Made by a program: the position numbers and the translations under genes. The notes below the pieces were generated by a model that was given only the letters and a program-made list of their open reading frames with translations, was not told the origin of the DNA and did not search any database. Below, in pieces: positions 21,395 through 29,214 of a stretch of 38,633 nucleotides of DNA (its first letter is position 1; each line of letters starts with the position of its first letter). Source of the DNA: Nocardiopsis endophytica (GTDB taxonomy: Bacteria > Actinomycetota > Actinomycetes > Streptosporangiales > Streptosporangiaceae). The stretch lies in contig NZ_JAQFWQ010000065.1 in the NCBI RefSeq assembly GCF_027706725.1, forward strand, positions 1 to 38,633, given 5' to 3'.

Positions 21395-22806
21395 GAGTTC
21401 TCCCGGCGGAACCGTCGGATCTGGAACACCATCGCGGGCACGACCAGCACCAGCAGGAACACCGCGAGCGCGCTGCCCAGCCCCTGGTCGTTGGCGCCGA
21501 AGGCCACCCGCCACATCTCCACCGCCAGCACGTTGGCGTCGGCCTGCACCGACCCCGGTGCGATGACGAAGACCAGGTCGAAGATCTTCAGCACGTAGAT
21601 CATCAGGGTCACGAACACCACCATCAGCACCGGGGACAGCAGCGGCACGGTGACCCGGCGGAAGACCTGCCACTCGGTGGCGCCGTCCACCCGCGCCGCC
21701 TCCAGGGCGTCGCGGGGGATCGCCGACAGCCCCGCGGCGATGAGCACCATGGCGAAGCCCGCCCACACCCACAGGTAGGCGCCGATGATCGCCGGGGTGA
21801 CGACCGTCGGCCCGAGCCAGGTCACGCCCGCGTAGGGCTCGGAGAAGTCGCGCGGGTCCAGCTCCACGGTGTAGGCGCCGCCGGCCACGCCCTCGAAGGC
21901 GAAGGTGCCGTCGTCGGCGGTCTCGGTGGTGGCGGCGGTCGCTCCGTCGGCGTCGACGAGGCGCACCCCGACGCCGGGCAGCCCGCGCTCCTCGGGGTCG
22001 ACGGCGCCCTCCGTCCCTCCCCCGCCCGGGGTGAAGTCCAGCCAGACGGTGCCCGCCACCGCGTCGCCGGCGGGGGCCTCGGGCGCCCGGGCGGGCTCGG
22101 CCGCGCCGGGCAGGTCGTCGGCGGCGATCCCGACCAGGGGCACCATCGCGGGCTCGTCCCCCGGGGTCACCTCCGCGCCGAGCCGGAAGCCGCCGCCGTC
22201 CGCGGGCTCCACGCCCGAGCCGTCGCGGGGGCTCGCGTCCGGGTAGTCCCCGGCCGGGGCGACGGTGTCCTGCACGGTGGTGATGACGGCGTTGGCCAGC
22301 CCGCGCTCGGGGTCCTGCTCGTAGACGAGGCGGAAGATGACGCCGGAGGCCAGGAAGGAGACCGCCATCGGCATGAAGACCACGAGCTTGAACGCGGTGG
22401 CCCAGCGGATGCGCTCGGTGAGCACCGCGAAGATCAGCCCGGCGACGGTGACCACGATGGGCGCGACCACCACCCACACCACGTTGTTGCGCAGCGCCAC
22501 GAACGTGGGCGGGTTGGTGAACATCCGGATGTAGTTGTCGATCCCCACGAACGTGGTGCCGGGGGCGTCCCACAGGCTCCGGTACACGGAGAACCCGATG
22601 GGGTAGAGCATGTAGGCGCCGAGGAACAGCAGGGCGGGCAGCAGGAAGGCCAGCGCCAGCCAGCTCGGCGGGCCCAGGGCTCCCGCGCGTCCGGGCTCCT
22701 GCTCGTCGGTGCGTGTCCCGTCGGGCCCGGGCGGGCCGGGGTCCGCGGGGCCGGGTACGGTGCCGGCGCCGCCGTCCGCGTCCGGCGGCTGGGGGGTGTG
22801 GGCCAT
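21391..22806 (-). CDS. MalF-type permease with a large extracytoplasmic SdrD-B/CNA-B-like insertion
   Basis: 471 aa, about 150 longer than ordinary MalF-type subunits. After a disordered N-terminus (1-45) come helices near 49-70, 107-129 and 139-160. Residues about 165-335 form one long loop before the next helix (TPAIIGAYLWVWAGFAMVLI). Within it, about 250-318 reads like a prealbumin-type beta domain: GTVWLDFTPGGG, GLPGVGVRLVD, then T-ADDGTFAFEGVAGGAYTVEL. The EAA loop IPRDALEAARVDGATEWQVF is intact. ATG 22806 has no clear Shine-Dalgarno sequence and lies 121 bp after the lipoprotein gene. The insert may contact the binding protein or substrate outside the membrane, as the different P2 loop of E. 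coli MalF does (inference). Confidence 0.9.
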   Translation of the reverse strand: MAHTPQPPDADGGAGTVPGPADPGPPGPDGTRTDEQEPGRAGALGPPSWLALAFLLPALLFLGAYMLYPIGFSVYRSLWDAPGTTFVGIDNYIRMFTNPPTFVALRNNVVWVVVAPIVVTVAGLIFAVLTERIRWATAFKLVVFMPMAVSFLASGVIFRLVYEQDPERGLANAVITTVQDTVAPAGDYPDASPRDGSGVEPADGGGFRLGAEVTPGDEPAMVPLVGIAADDLPGAAEPARAPEAPAGDAVAGTVWLDFTPGGGGTEGAVDPEERGLPGVGVRLVDADGATAATTETADDGTFAFEGVAGGAYTVELDPRDFSEPYAGVTWLGPTVVTPAIIGAYLWVWAGFAMVLIAAGLSAIPRDALEAARVDGATEWQVFRRVTVPLLSPVLMVVFVTLMIYVLKIFDLVFVIAPGSVQADANVLAVEMWRVAFGANDQGLGSALAVFLLVLVVPAMVFQIRRFRRENS

Positions 22807-22927
22807 CGCGGTGCGGCGCGGCCCGCCGGTGGGCGCGCCGCGCGCCCTCCTCTCCGGTTGTCGGGGGGTGCCGAAGGGGCGGCGGGCCCGGCGGCCCCGG
22901 GGTGCGGGGGCCGCCGGACCGGCCGGG

Positions 22928-24232
22928 TCAGTACGCCTCTTGCGCGGCGTCCTCCAGTTCTTGGGCGGTCGCCTCGGGGTCGCCCGGGTCGCGCAGGAAG
23001 TCCTGCAGCACGGCCCACATCCCGCGGCCCTCGGTGGCGCCGAACTGGCTGGGCACCTGGTCGGACATGTCGTAGCGGACGTCCTCACCGGCGTCCAGCA
23101 CGGTCTGCGAGAGCTGCTGGGTGAACTCGTCGGTGTAGGCGTCGGGCTGCACCTGGGAGTTGGCCGACAGGTAGCCGCCCAGCCCGGCCCAGGTGGTCTG
23201 GGCCTCGGGCGAGGCCAGGTAGGCCAGCAGCTCCTGGGTGCCCTCGTTCTCGCTCATGGCCACCGCGATGTCGCCGCCGACCACCACCGGGGCGGCGTCG
23301 CCGACCGCGGGGAAGGGGAAGGCCTGGGCGGTGTCGCCGACGGTGGCCCCGGCCTCGGCGGCACTGGCGGCCACGAAGTCGGCCTCGTAGACCATGGCGG
23401 CGTCCTGCTGCCCGTAGACCTGGGTGACGCAGGTGGGGAAATCGGTCTGCACGGCGCCGTCGGTGCCGCCGGCCATGTAGTCGCCCTCGCCCCAGACCTC
23501 GGCCATGGTCTCCAGCGCGTCGACCACCGAGTCGTCGGTCCAGGGGATCTCGTGCGCGGTGAGCTGGTCGTACTTGTCGGGGCCGGCCTGGGACAGGTAG
23601 ACGTTCTCGAACCAGTCGGTGAGCGTCCAGCCCGAGGCGCCGCACATCGCGAACGGCGTCTCCCCGGCGTCGGAGAGCGTGGAGGCGGTGGTGCCCACCA
23701 TGTCGTCCCAGGTCTGCGGGGGCTGGACCCCGGCGGCGTCGAAGGCCTCGGGGCGGTACCAGACGATCGACTTGTGGGCGGCCTTGAGCAGGATGCCGTA
23801 GGGCTCGCCGTCGACCGACCCCAGGTCGCTCCAGTAGTCGGTGTAGTTCTCCTCCAGGGCGGCCGCGGCGTCGCCGGACAGCGGCACCAGGGCGTCCTGG
23901 GCGGCGTACTCCTCGAGGAGGCCGGGCTGGGGCAGCAGCGCCACGTCCGGCGGTTCGCCCGCCTCGATCTTGGGTCCAAGGTAGGCCCCGGTGTCCTCGC
24001 CGGTGGGCTCGTACTCGACGGTGGCGCCCGTCTCCTCCTCGAAGGCGCTGAGCACCTCGACGAAGTTGTCCTGCTCCACGCCGGTCCACTTGGCGGCGAC
24101 CTTGAGTTGCACGCCCTGCAGGTCGCCGCCGCCCGGGGCGCCGCCGTCGCCGGGCGCGCACCCGGCCGCCAGCAGCGCTCCCGCCGCGGCGACGGCGACA
24201 CCGCCGCGCAGCCTCCATGCGTGTTCAGTCAT
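22928..24232 (-). CDS. Sugar ABC transporter substrate-binding lipoprotein (second importer)
   Basis: 434 aa from ATG 24232, overlapping the upstream ATPase stop by 8 bp. The signal peptide (MTEHAWRLRGGVAVAAAGALL) ends in a classic lipobox LAAGC. The mature protein has SBP_bac_1 features: an EEETGATVEYEPTGEDTGAY segment, the WYRPEAFDAAGVQPPQTWDD block, and a Trp-rich central lobe (GASGWTLTDWFENVY). The layout resembles alpha-glucoside (AglE-like) binding proteins, so an alpha-glucoside or similar oligosaccharide is a guess only. Confidence 0.9.
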   Translation of the reverse strand: MTEHAWRLRGGVAVAAAGALLAAGCAPGDGGAPGGGDLQGVQLKVAAKWTGVEQDNFVEVLSAFEEETGATVEYEPTGEDTGAYLGPKIEAGEPPDVALLPQPGLLEEYAAQDALVPLSGDAAAALEENYTDYWSDLGSVDGEPYGILLKAAHKSIVWYRPEAFDAAGVQPPQTWDDMVGTTASTLSDAGETPFAMCGASGWTLTDWFENVYLSQAGPDKYDQLTAHEIPWTDDSVVDALETMAEVWGEGDYMAGGTDGAVQTDFPTCVTQVYGQQDAAMVYEADFVAASAAEAGATVGDTAQAFPFPAVGDAAPVVVGGDIAVAMSENEGTQELLAYLASPEAQTTWAGLGGYLSANSQVQPDAYTDEFTQQLSQTVLDAGEDVRYDMSDQVPSQFGATEGRGMWAVLQDFLRDPGDPEATAQELEDAAQEAY

Positions 24233-25457
24233 CGCGCACCTCTCTGGAGTCCGATTCCCCGGGTTCCCCCCAGATCCCGGCACCGCTGTCAGGGTCGAAG
24301 AAGTACAGGCGCCCGGTGTCGACCCGGATCCGCACCGGGCGGCCCTCCGCCACCTGTGAGCGGGGGCTGAACTTGGCGATCATCGCGCCGCCGCCGGGGG
24401 CGGCCGCGTCGTCGGCCCCGGCGTCCCGGGCGAGTTCGCGGGTGTCCTCGGTGACCACGGGCGGGGCGTCGGCGGCGAAGTGCACCAGCAGCTCCGCGCC
24501 CAGGGCCTCCACCAGGTCGGCGGTGGAGGAGAGCACGGCCGCGCCGTCGGTCCCGGCGCCGTCCAGGTCGGCGTCCTCCATGTCCTCGGGGCGGATGCCC
24601 ACGGCGATCCCACGGCCGAGGTAGCCGCGCAGCGCCGGGCGCTCGGCCAGCAGCGCGCGGGGCACGCCCAGGGCCTGGTCGCCCAGATGGAGGAGGGCTC
24701 CGTCGCCGTCGCCCTCCAGGCGGCCCTGGAGCAGGTTCATGGCGGGCGAGCCGATGAAGCCGGCGACGAAGAGGTTCACGGGGCGCTCGTAGAGCTCCTG
24801 GGGCGGGGCGACCTGCTGCAGCACGCCCTTCTTCATCACCGCGACCCGGTCGCCCAGGGTCATCGCCTCGACCTGGTCGTGGGTGACGTAGACGGTGGTG
24901 ACGCCCAGGTCGCGCTGGATGCGGGAGATCTCGGCGCGCATCTGCACGCGCAGCTTGGCGTCCAGGTTGGACAGCGGCTCGTCCATCAGGAAGGCCTGGG
25001 GGTTGCGCACGATCGCCCGGCCCATGGCCACGCGCTGGCGCTGGCCGCCGGACAGGTTGCGGGGCTTGCGGTCCAGGTGGTCGGTGAGGCCGAGGGTGGC
25101 GGCCGCCTTGGCGACCCGCTCGGCGATCTCGGCCTTGGGCATGCGCCGCAGCTGGAGGCCGAAGGCGATGTTGTCGCGGACGGTCAGGTGGGGGTACAGG
25201 GCGTAGCTCTGGAAGACCATGGCCACGTCGCGGTCGCGTGCGGGCACCCGGTTGACGGTGCGCTCGCCGATGGCGACGGTGCCGCGGCTGATGTCCTCCA
25301 GTCCGGCCACCATGCGCAGTGCGGTGGTCTTCCCGCACCCGGAGGGGCCGACGAGCACCAGGAACTCGCCGTCGGCGATGTCCAGGTGCAGGTCGTCGAC
25401 CGCGCGCGTACCGTCGGGATAGATCTTGTACACGCCGTCCAAGCGGACTCTCGCCAC
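24225..25457 (-). CDS. UgpC/MsiK-like sugar ABC transporter ATPase (operon copy)
   Basis: 410 aa from GTG 25457, with GGAGG 6 nt upstream. Walker A GPSGCGKTT (37-45), LSGGQ (135-139), Walker B FLMDE (156-160) and [10 protein letters not shown] are intact. It is co-linear with the 19146 paralogue but differs throughout, including DLHLDIADGEFLVL versus [14 protein letters not shown] and a different acidic insertion in the regulatory domain (about 300-360). It is the first gene of the four-gene operon ATPase-SBP-MalF-MalG. Two paralogous ATPase genes therefore bracket one importer. Confidence 0.93.
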   Translation of the reverse strand: MARVRLDGVYKIYPDGTRAVDDLHLDIADGEFLVLVGPSGCGKTTALRMVAGLEDISRGTVAIGERTVNRVPARDRDVAMVFQSYALYPHLTVRDNIAFGLQLRRMPKAEIAERVAKAAATLGLTDHLDRKPRNLSGGQRQRVAMGRAIVRNPQAFLMDEPLSNLDAKLRVQMRAEISRIQRDLGVTTVYVTHDQVEAMTLGDRVAVMKKGVLQQVAPPQELYERPVNLFVAGFIGSPAMNLLQGRLEGDGDGALLHLGDQALGVPRALLAERPALRGYLGRGIAVGIRPEDMEDADLDGAGTDGAAVLSSTADLVEALGAELLVHFAADAPPVVTEDTRELARDAGADDAAAPGGGAMIAKFSPRSQVAEGRPVRIRVDTGRLYFFDPDSGAGIWGEPGESDSREVRDD

Positions 25458-25617
25458 GTTGCGCCTCCACCCGCCCCGATCCGTACGGCGCGCGCCGCCT
25501 CCTCCTCAGGGACGGGCGGGCCCATCGGGGGTGGGGACACGCTGTGCCGTGGGCCACATCGGCTCACGCCATTGTGGTATCAGGCAATGTCCCGCCTTAA
25601 TAGTGATCGGCGGGCGC

Positions 25618-25646
25618 CTGTTACGAATCTGTTTTCCTTGCGTCAA
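25618..25646 (-). promoter_or_regulatory. Candidate promoter for the second sugar importer operon
   Basis: On the minus strand TTGACG (complement of 25641-25646) is followed after 17 nt by TAACAG (complement of 25618-25623). The stretch 25570-25650 is distinctly less GC-rich than its surroundings. A CATTG...CAATG inverted repeat (25570-25589) lies downstream. The leader would be about 150 nt. Confidence 0.4.
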
Positions 25647-25709
25647 ACCGGATGCCGCGCCCGTGGCCGGTTGCGGTCGCGCGGGCGCGGTCCGGAGGCG
25701 CGCCGGGCC

Positions 25710-26858
25710 TCAGCGCGCGCCGGTCAGGGCGCGCCCGATCACCATCCGCTGGATCTGGTTGGTGCCCTCGACGATCTGCAGGACCTTGGCCTCGCGCATG
25801 TAGCGCTCGACGGGGAAGTCGCGGGTGTAGCCGTAGCCGCCGTGCACCTGGACGGCGTCGGTGGCGACCTGCATGGCGGTGTCGGTGGCGAAGAGCTTGG
25901 CCATGGCCGCCTGGGTCCCGAAGGGGCGGCCGGCGTCGCGGCGGCGGGCGGCCGCCAGGTAGAGCTCGCGTGCGGCCTCCACCTTCGTGGCCATGTCGGC
26001 GAGCATGAAGGACAGGCCCTGGTGCTCGGCGATGGGGCGGCCGAACTGGCGGCGCTCCTTGGCGTAGTCCACGGCGGCGTCCAGGGCGGCCTGGGCCACG
26101 CCCACCGCGCAGGCGGCGATGCCCAGCCGCCCGGAGTCCAGGGCGGACAGGGCGATGGCGAACCCGGCACCCTCCTCCCCCACCAGGGCGTCGGTGCCCA
26201 CGCGGGCGCCGTCGAAGCGCACCACCGCGGTGGGCGAGGCGGACATGCCCATCTTGCGCTCGGGGGCGTCGGCGGCCACCCCTTCGGTGGAGGCCGGGAC
26301 GTACAGGCAGCTGATGCCGGAGGCGCCGGGGCCGCCGGTGCGGGCGAAGAGGGTGTAGAAGTCGGCGCGGCCGCCGTGGGTGATCCAGGACTTGGAGCCG
26401 TCGACGGTGTACCCGGAGGCGTCCCGCCGCGCCCGGGTGGACAGGGCGGAGGCGTCGGAGCCGGAGTGGGCCTCGGACAGGCAGTAGGCGCCGAGGAGGT
26501 CGCCGCCGAGCATGCCGGGGAGCAGGTGGGCCTTCTGCTCGTCGGAGCCGAAGGCCGCCACGGGGTAGGAGGACAGGGTGTGCACGCTGAGCCCGAGGCC
26601 GACGGCGAGCCAGGCCCCGGCCAGCTCCTCGACCGCCTGGAGGTAGACCTCGTAGGGCTGGTCGCCGCCGCCGTACTCGGAGGGGTAGGGCAGCCCGAGC
26701 AGCCCGGAGCGGCCCAGCAGGGCGAACAGGTCGCGGGGGAACTCGGCGTTCTCCTCCCCCTCCGCCGCACGCGGGGCGACCTCCTTGACCGCCAGCTCAC
26801 GGACGAGTTCGAGGAGGTCCCGGCCCTCAGAGGTGGGCAGCGTGCGCTCAACGGCCAT
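25710..26858 (-). CDS. Acyl-CoA dehydrogenase
   Basis: FAD-dependent alpha,beta-dehydrogenase of acyl-CoA thioesters, 382 aa. The middle-domain FAD signature is AYCLSEAHSGSDASAL, the glycine-rich DGSKSWITHGG block follows, and the C-terminal helical domain contains ERRQFGRPIAEHQGLSFMLADMATKVEAAREL. The catalytic glutamate lies in QIVEGTNQIQR, and the end is intact. ATG 26858 has AGGG 6 nt upstream. Chain-length preference and electron acceptor cannot be read from the sequence. It stands apart from the transporter operon, with a 250-bp gap on that side. Confidence 0.95.
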   Translation of the reverse strand: MAVERTLPTSEGRDLLELVRELAVKEVAPRAAEGEENAEFPRDLFALLGRSGLLGLPYPSEYGGGDQPYEVYLQAVEELAGAWLAVGLGLSVHTLSSYPVAAFGSDEQKAHLLPGMLGGDLLGAYCLSEAHSGSDASALSTRARRDASGYTVDGSKSWITHGGRADFYTLFARTGGPGASGISCLYVPASTEGVAADAPERKMGMSASPTAVVRFDGARVGTDALVGEEGAGFAIALSALDSGRLGIAACAVGVAQAALDAAVDYAKERRQFGRPIAEHQGLSFMLADMATKVEAARELYLAAARRRDAGRPFGTQAAMAKLFATDTAMQVATDAVQVHGGYGYTRDFPVERYMREAKVLQIVEGTNQIQRMVIGRALTGAR

Positions 26859-27028
26859 ATCGTTCCCTACCAGCTCACACGGGGACGCCCATTTATTCGG
26901 TCGTCCTACTACATGGTGACATGCCGCACTGTAGCCCATACCCCAACGACCCGGGAGGTCCGGGGCGGAAAGGCCCCACCGGGCAGCGCGCCGCCGGCCT
27001 CATGCGCCGGGCAGGGGGCACCCACCGC

Positions 27029-27631
27029 CTACCCGGCCGCGATCACCGCCACATCCGGCGCCTCGTACCCGGAGAGCTGGACCACGGCGAACTCCGTCCC
27101 CTTCGGGACGTCGAAGACGACCTCGTAGCGGGTCGAGGTGCCAGGGTTGATCTCATCGGCGAACGAACAGACGTCCCAGGACGTTTCAAAGGCCCTGCCG
27201 TCCTCGGTCCAGCCGGTCACCTCTCCCGGGTCCACGGCCGGCATCGACGCTCCGTCTCCGATGTTCGTCGCCGTGATCTCCAGGACGATGAACCGCTCCC
27301 CCGACGGCTGGTGCGTCTCCCCGCAGAATTCGTCCTTGTACGCATCGACCGTGTCGGTGCCGTCGATCTCGTACTCGAACAGGCCGTCCGAGGGGCCGGT
27401 CGCCTCCGGCGCCACGGCGCCGACGCCGTCTCCCGACTCCTCCGCGACCGGCTCCTCCTCGACCGGCTCGCCCTGGTCCCCTGCCTCCGGTGCGTCCTCT
27501 TCGATGCCCGCCGCGATATCGGACAATGAGGCGGAGAGATAAGCCTGATAGGAGAACCATCCCCCGAGAAAACCGACGGCGAGCGCCACGATCGCGGAAA
27601 TAAGCGCCGTAAGGACGAGCCTCGTCTCCAT
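27029..27631 (-). CDS. Membrane-anchored DUF4352-like secreted protein
   Basis: 200 aa from ATG 27631 (AAGGGAG 5 nt upstream). An N-terminal helix (VLTALISAIVALAVGFLGGWF) anchors it. An acidic, low-complexity spacer (about 42-70, rich in Glu/Pro/Gly) leads to an immunoglobulin-like domain: GERFIVLEITATNIGD, DGRAFETSWDVCSF and TRYEVVFDVPKGTEFAVVQLSG. This pattern matches DUF4352/telomeric-repeat-binding-like extracellular domains seen in many Gram-positive surface proteins. Two cysteines (DEFCGE and DVCSF) could form a disulfide. No partner gene is evident. Confidence 0.8.
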   Translation of the reverse strand: METRLVLTALISAIVALAVGFLGGWFSYQAYLSASLSDIAAGIEEDAPEAGDQGEPVEEEPVAEESGDGVGAVAPEATGPSDGLFEYEIDGTDTVDAYKDEFCGETHQPSGERFIVLEITATNIGDGASMPAVDPGEVTGWTEDGRAFETSWDVCSFADEINPGTSTRYEVVFDVPKGTEFAVVQLSGYEAPDVAVIAAG

Positions 27632-27779
27632 GACGGCTCCCTTGCCCGAGGCGGGGGTACCAGGCACGCACCCCCAGGGATCAAGGCTACATCGCGCGGG
27701 ATGAAAAGGGCAGACGCGAAGGAATCCAGGTCAGCGTCCGTCTTTGTCACCACATTCCGCCCTGGCGAGCGCCTTGCCG

Positions 27780-28940
27780 CTATTCCGCCAGCAGGCTCTC
27801 CAGGCGCTCGGCGGCGCCGTCCCACGTCCATGCGCGTTCCACGCGCTTGCGGCCCGCCTCGCCCATCGCCTTGGCCGACGACTCGGCGCCCACCACCTGG
27901 GCGATCCGTTCGGCGACCTCCTTGGCGTCGCCGCCGTCGACCACGTAGCCCGTCCTGCCGTGGGCCACCGTCTCCGGGGCGCCGCCGGACGACCCCGCGA
28001 GCACCGGCAGGCCGCTCGACGCCGCCTCCAGGAAGACGATGCCCAGCCCCTCGGCCTCGAAGCCCAGCCTGCGCGTCCGGCACGGCATCGCGAACACGTC
28101 GGCCGCCGCGTAGTAGGGCGGCATGGAGTCGTGCGCCACCGGGCCGGCGAACACCACCGCCTCCTCGACGCCGGTCCACTCCGCCAGCCGCCGCAGCCGG
28201 TCGCGGTCCGGCCCGTCGCCGACGACCAGCAGCCGCGCGTCGGGGAAGCGCGCCCGTACCCACGGCATCGACTGGATCAGCCTGTCGACGCCTTTACGGG
28301 GCACCAGCCGGGAGGCGCTCAGCACCACCGGCCCCTCCCCCAGGCCGTGGCGCTCACGCACCTGGGAGGGGTCGCCGCCCGGCCGGAACAGCCCCGTGTC
28401 CACGCCCGGCGCCAGGCGCACCATGCGGTCGCGCGCGGCGGGCGAGAGTGCAGGGGCGATCGCGTCCCGGGTGTAGCCGCCGATGTAGGTCAGGTGGTCG
28501 GCGCCGTCCCCGATGCGCCGCAGCGCCTGGCGGGTCCCCGGCAGGCGCGCCCACCACGCCTCGTGCCCGTGGGTGAGGCCGACGATGCGCCGCACCCCGC
28601 CGTCACGGCGCAGGCGCCCCGCCATGAGCCCCAGGGGCGCGGCGGCGCCGAACACCACCCGCGTGCACCCCCGCTCGGCGGCCAGCGCGGCGGCCCGGCG
28701 GGCCACCTTGGGCGTGGGCAGGAGCATGCCGGTGTCGACCCGCACCACCTCGAAGGGCTGGCGGCGGTCGAAGCGCTCGGGGCTCTCACCGGCCGTGCCG
28801 CCGCGCCGCCCGGAGGCCAGGACGGTCACCCCGGCGCCGTCGGGCCCGGCCAGCCGCCGCGCCATCTCGTAGGCGAACACCTCGATCCCGCCCTCGCGGG
28901 GAGGAAAGTCGTTGGTGACCATCAGGGTCCGCTCAGGCAT
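27780..28940 (-). CDS. GT4 glycosyltransferase, PimB'-like mannosyltransferase
   Basis: 386 aa, GT-B fold. The N-terminal domain opens TLMVTNDFPPREGGIEVFAYEMARRL, the acceptor-side glycine loop of GT4 enzymes. The C-terminal donor site has LSASRLVPRKGVDRLI, LVVGDGPDRDRLRRLAE and the EX7E-type block GFEAEGLGIVFLEAASSGLPVL. The overall sequence resembles PimB' (GDP-mannose: phosphatidylinositol monomannoside mannosyltransferase) of actinobacteria, which acts at the cytoplasmic membrane face. The exact acceptor is an inference. ATG 28940 is chosen; a methionine at 28922 is also possible. Confidence 0.8.
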   Translation of the reverse strand: MPERTLMVTNDFPPREGGIEVFAYEMARRLAGPDGAGVTVLASGRRGGTAGESPERFDRRQPFEVVRVDTGMLLPTPKVARRAAALAAERGCTRVVFGAAAPLGLMAGRLRRDGGVRRIVGLTHGHEAWWARLPGTRQALRRIGDGADHLTYIGGYTRDAIAPALSPAARDRMVRLAPGVDTGLFRPGGDPSQVRERHGLGEGPVVLSASRLVPRKGVDRLIQSMPWVRARFPDARLLVVGDGPDRDRLRRLAEWTGVEEAVVFAGPVAHDSMPPYYAAADVFAMPCRTRRLGFEAEGLGIVFLEAASSGLPVLAGSSGGAPETVAHGRTGYVVDGGDAKEVAERIAQVVGAESSAKAMGEAGRKRVERAWTWDGAAERLESLLAE

Positions 28941-29214
28941 CGGCGACGTCCGCTCCTCTCATGGGCGCTCCCACGGCCCCCACCGCATGATCGGAGACCC
29001 TGCCCGCCGCTCCCCCGCGCCACACCGGGCGCGCCCCGGTTCGGGCCGTTGGTCCCCTCACCGCCCGGGCGACATCGGACTCCTCCGCACCGGGCCGGGC
29101 ATCCAGAGTGGCGATTCAACCACCAAGCGGCCGGACGAGTGGCGGAATCACCGCCCTCGCCCCATCGAACGACCCGCACCCGTGCCCGGGATACGCCGCC
29201 CGGTCGGCTTCCCC

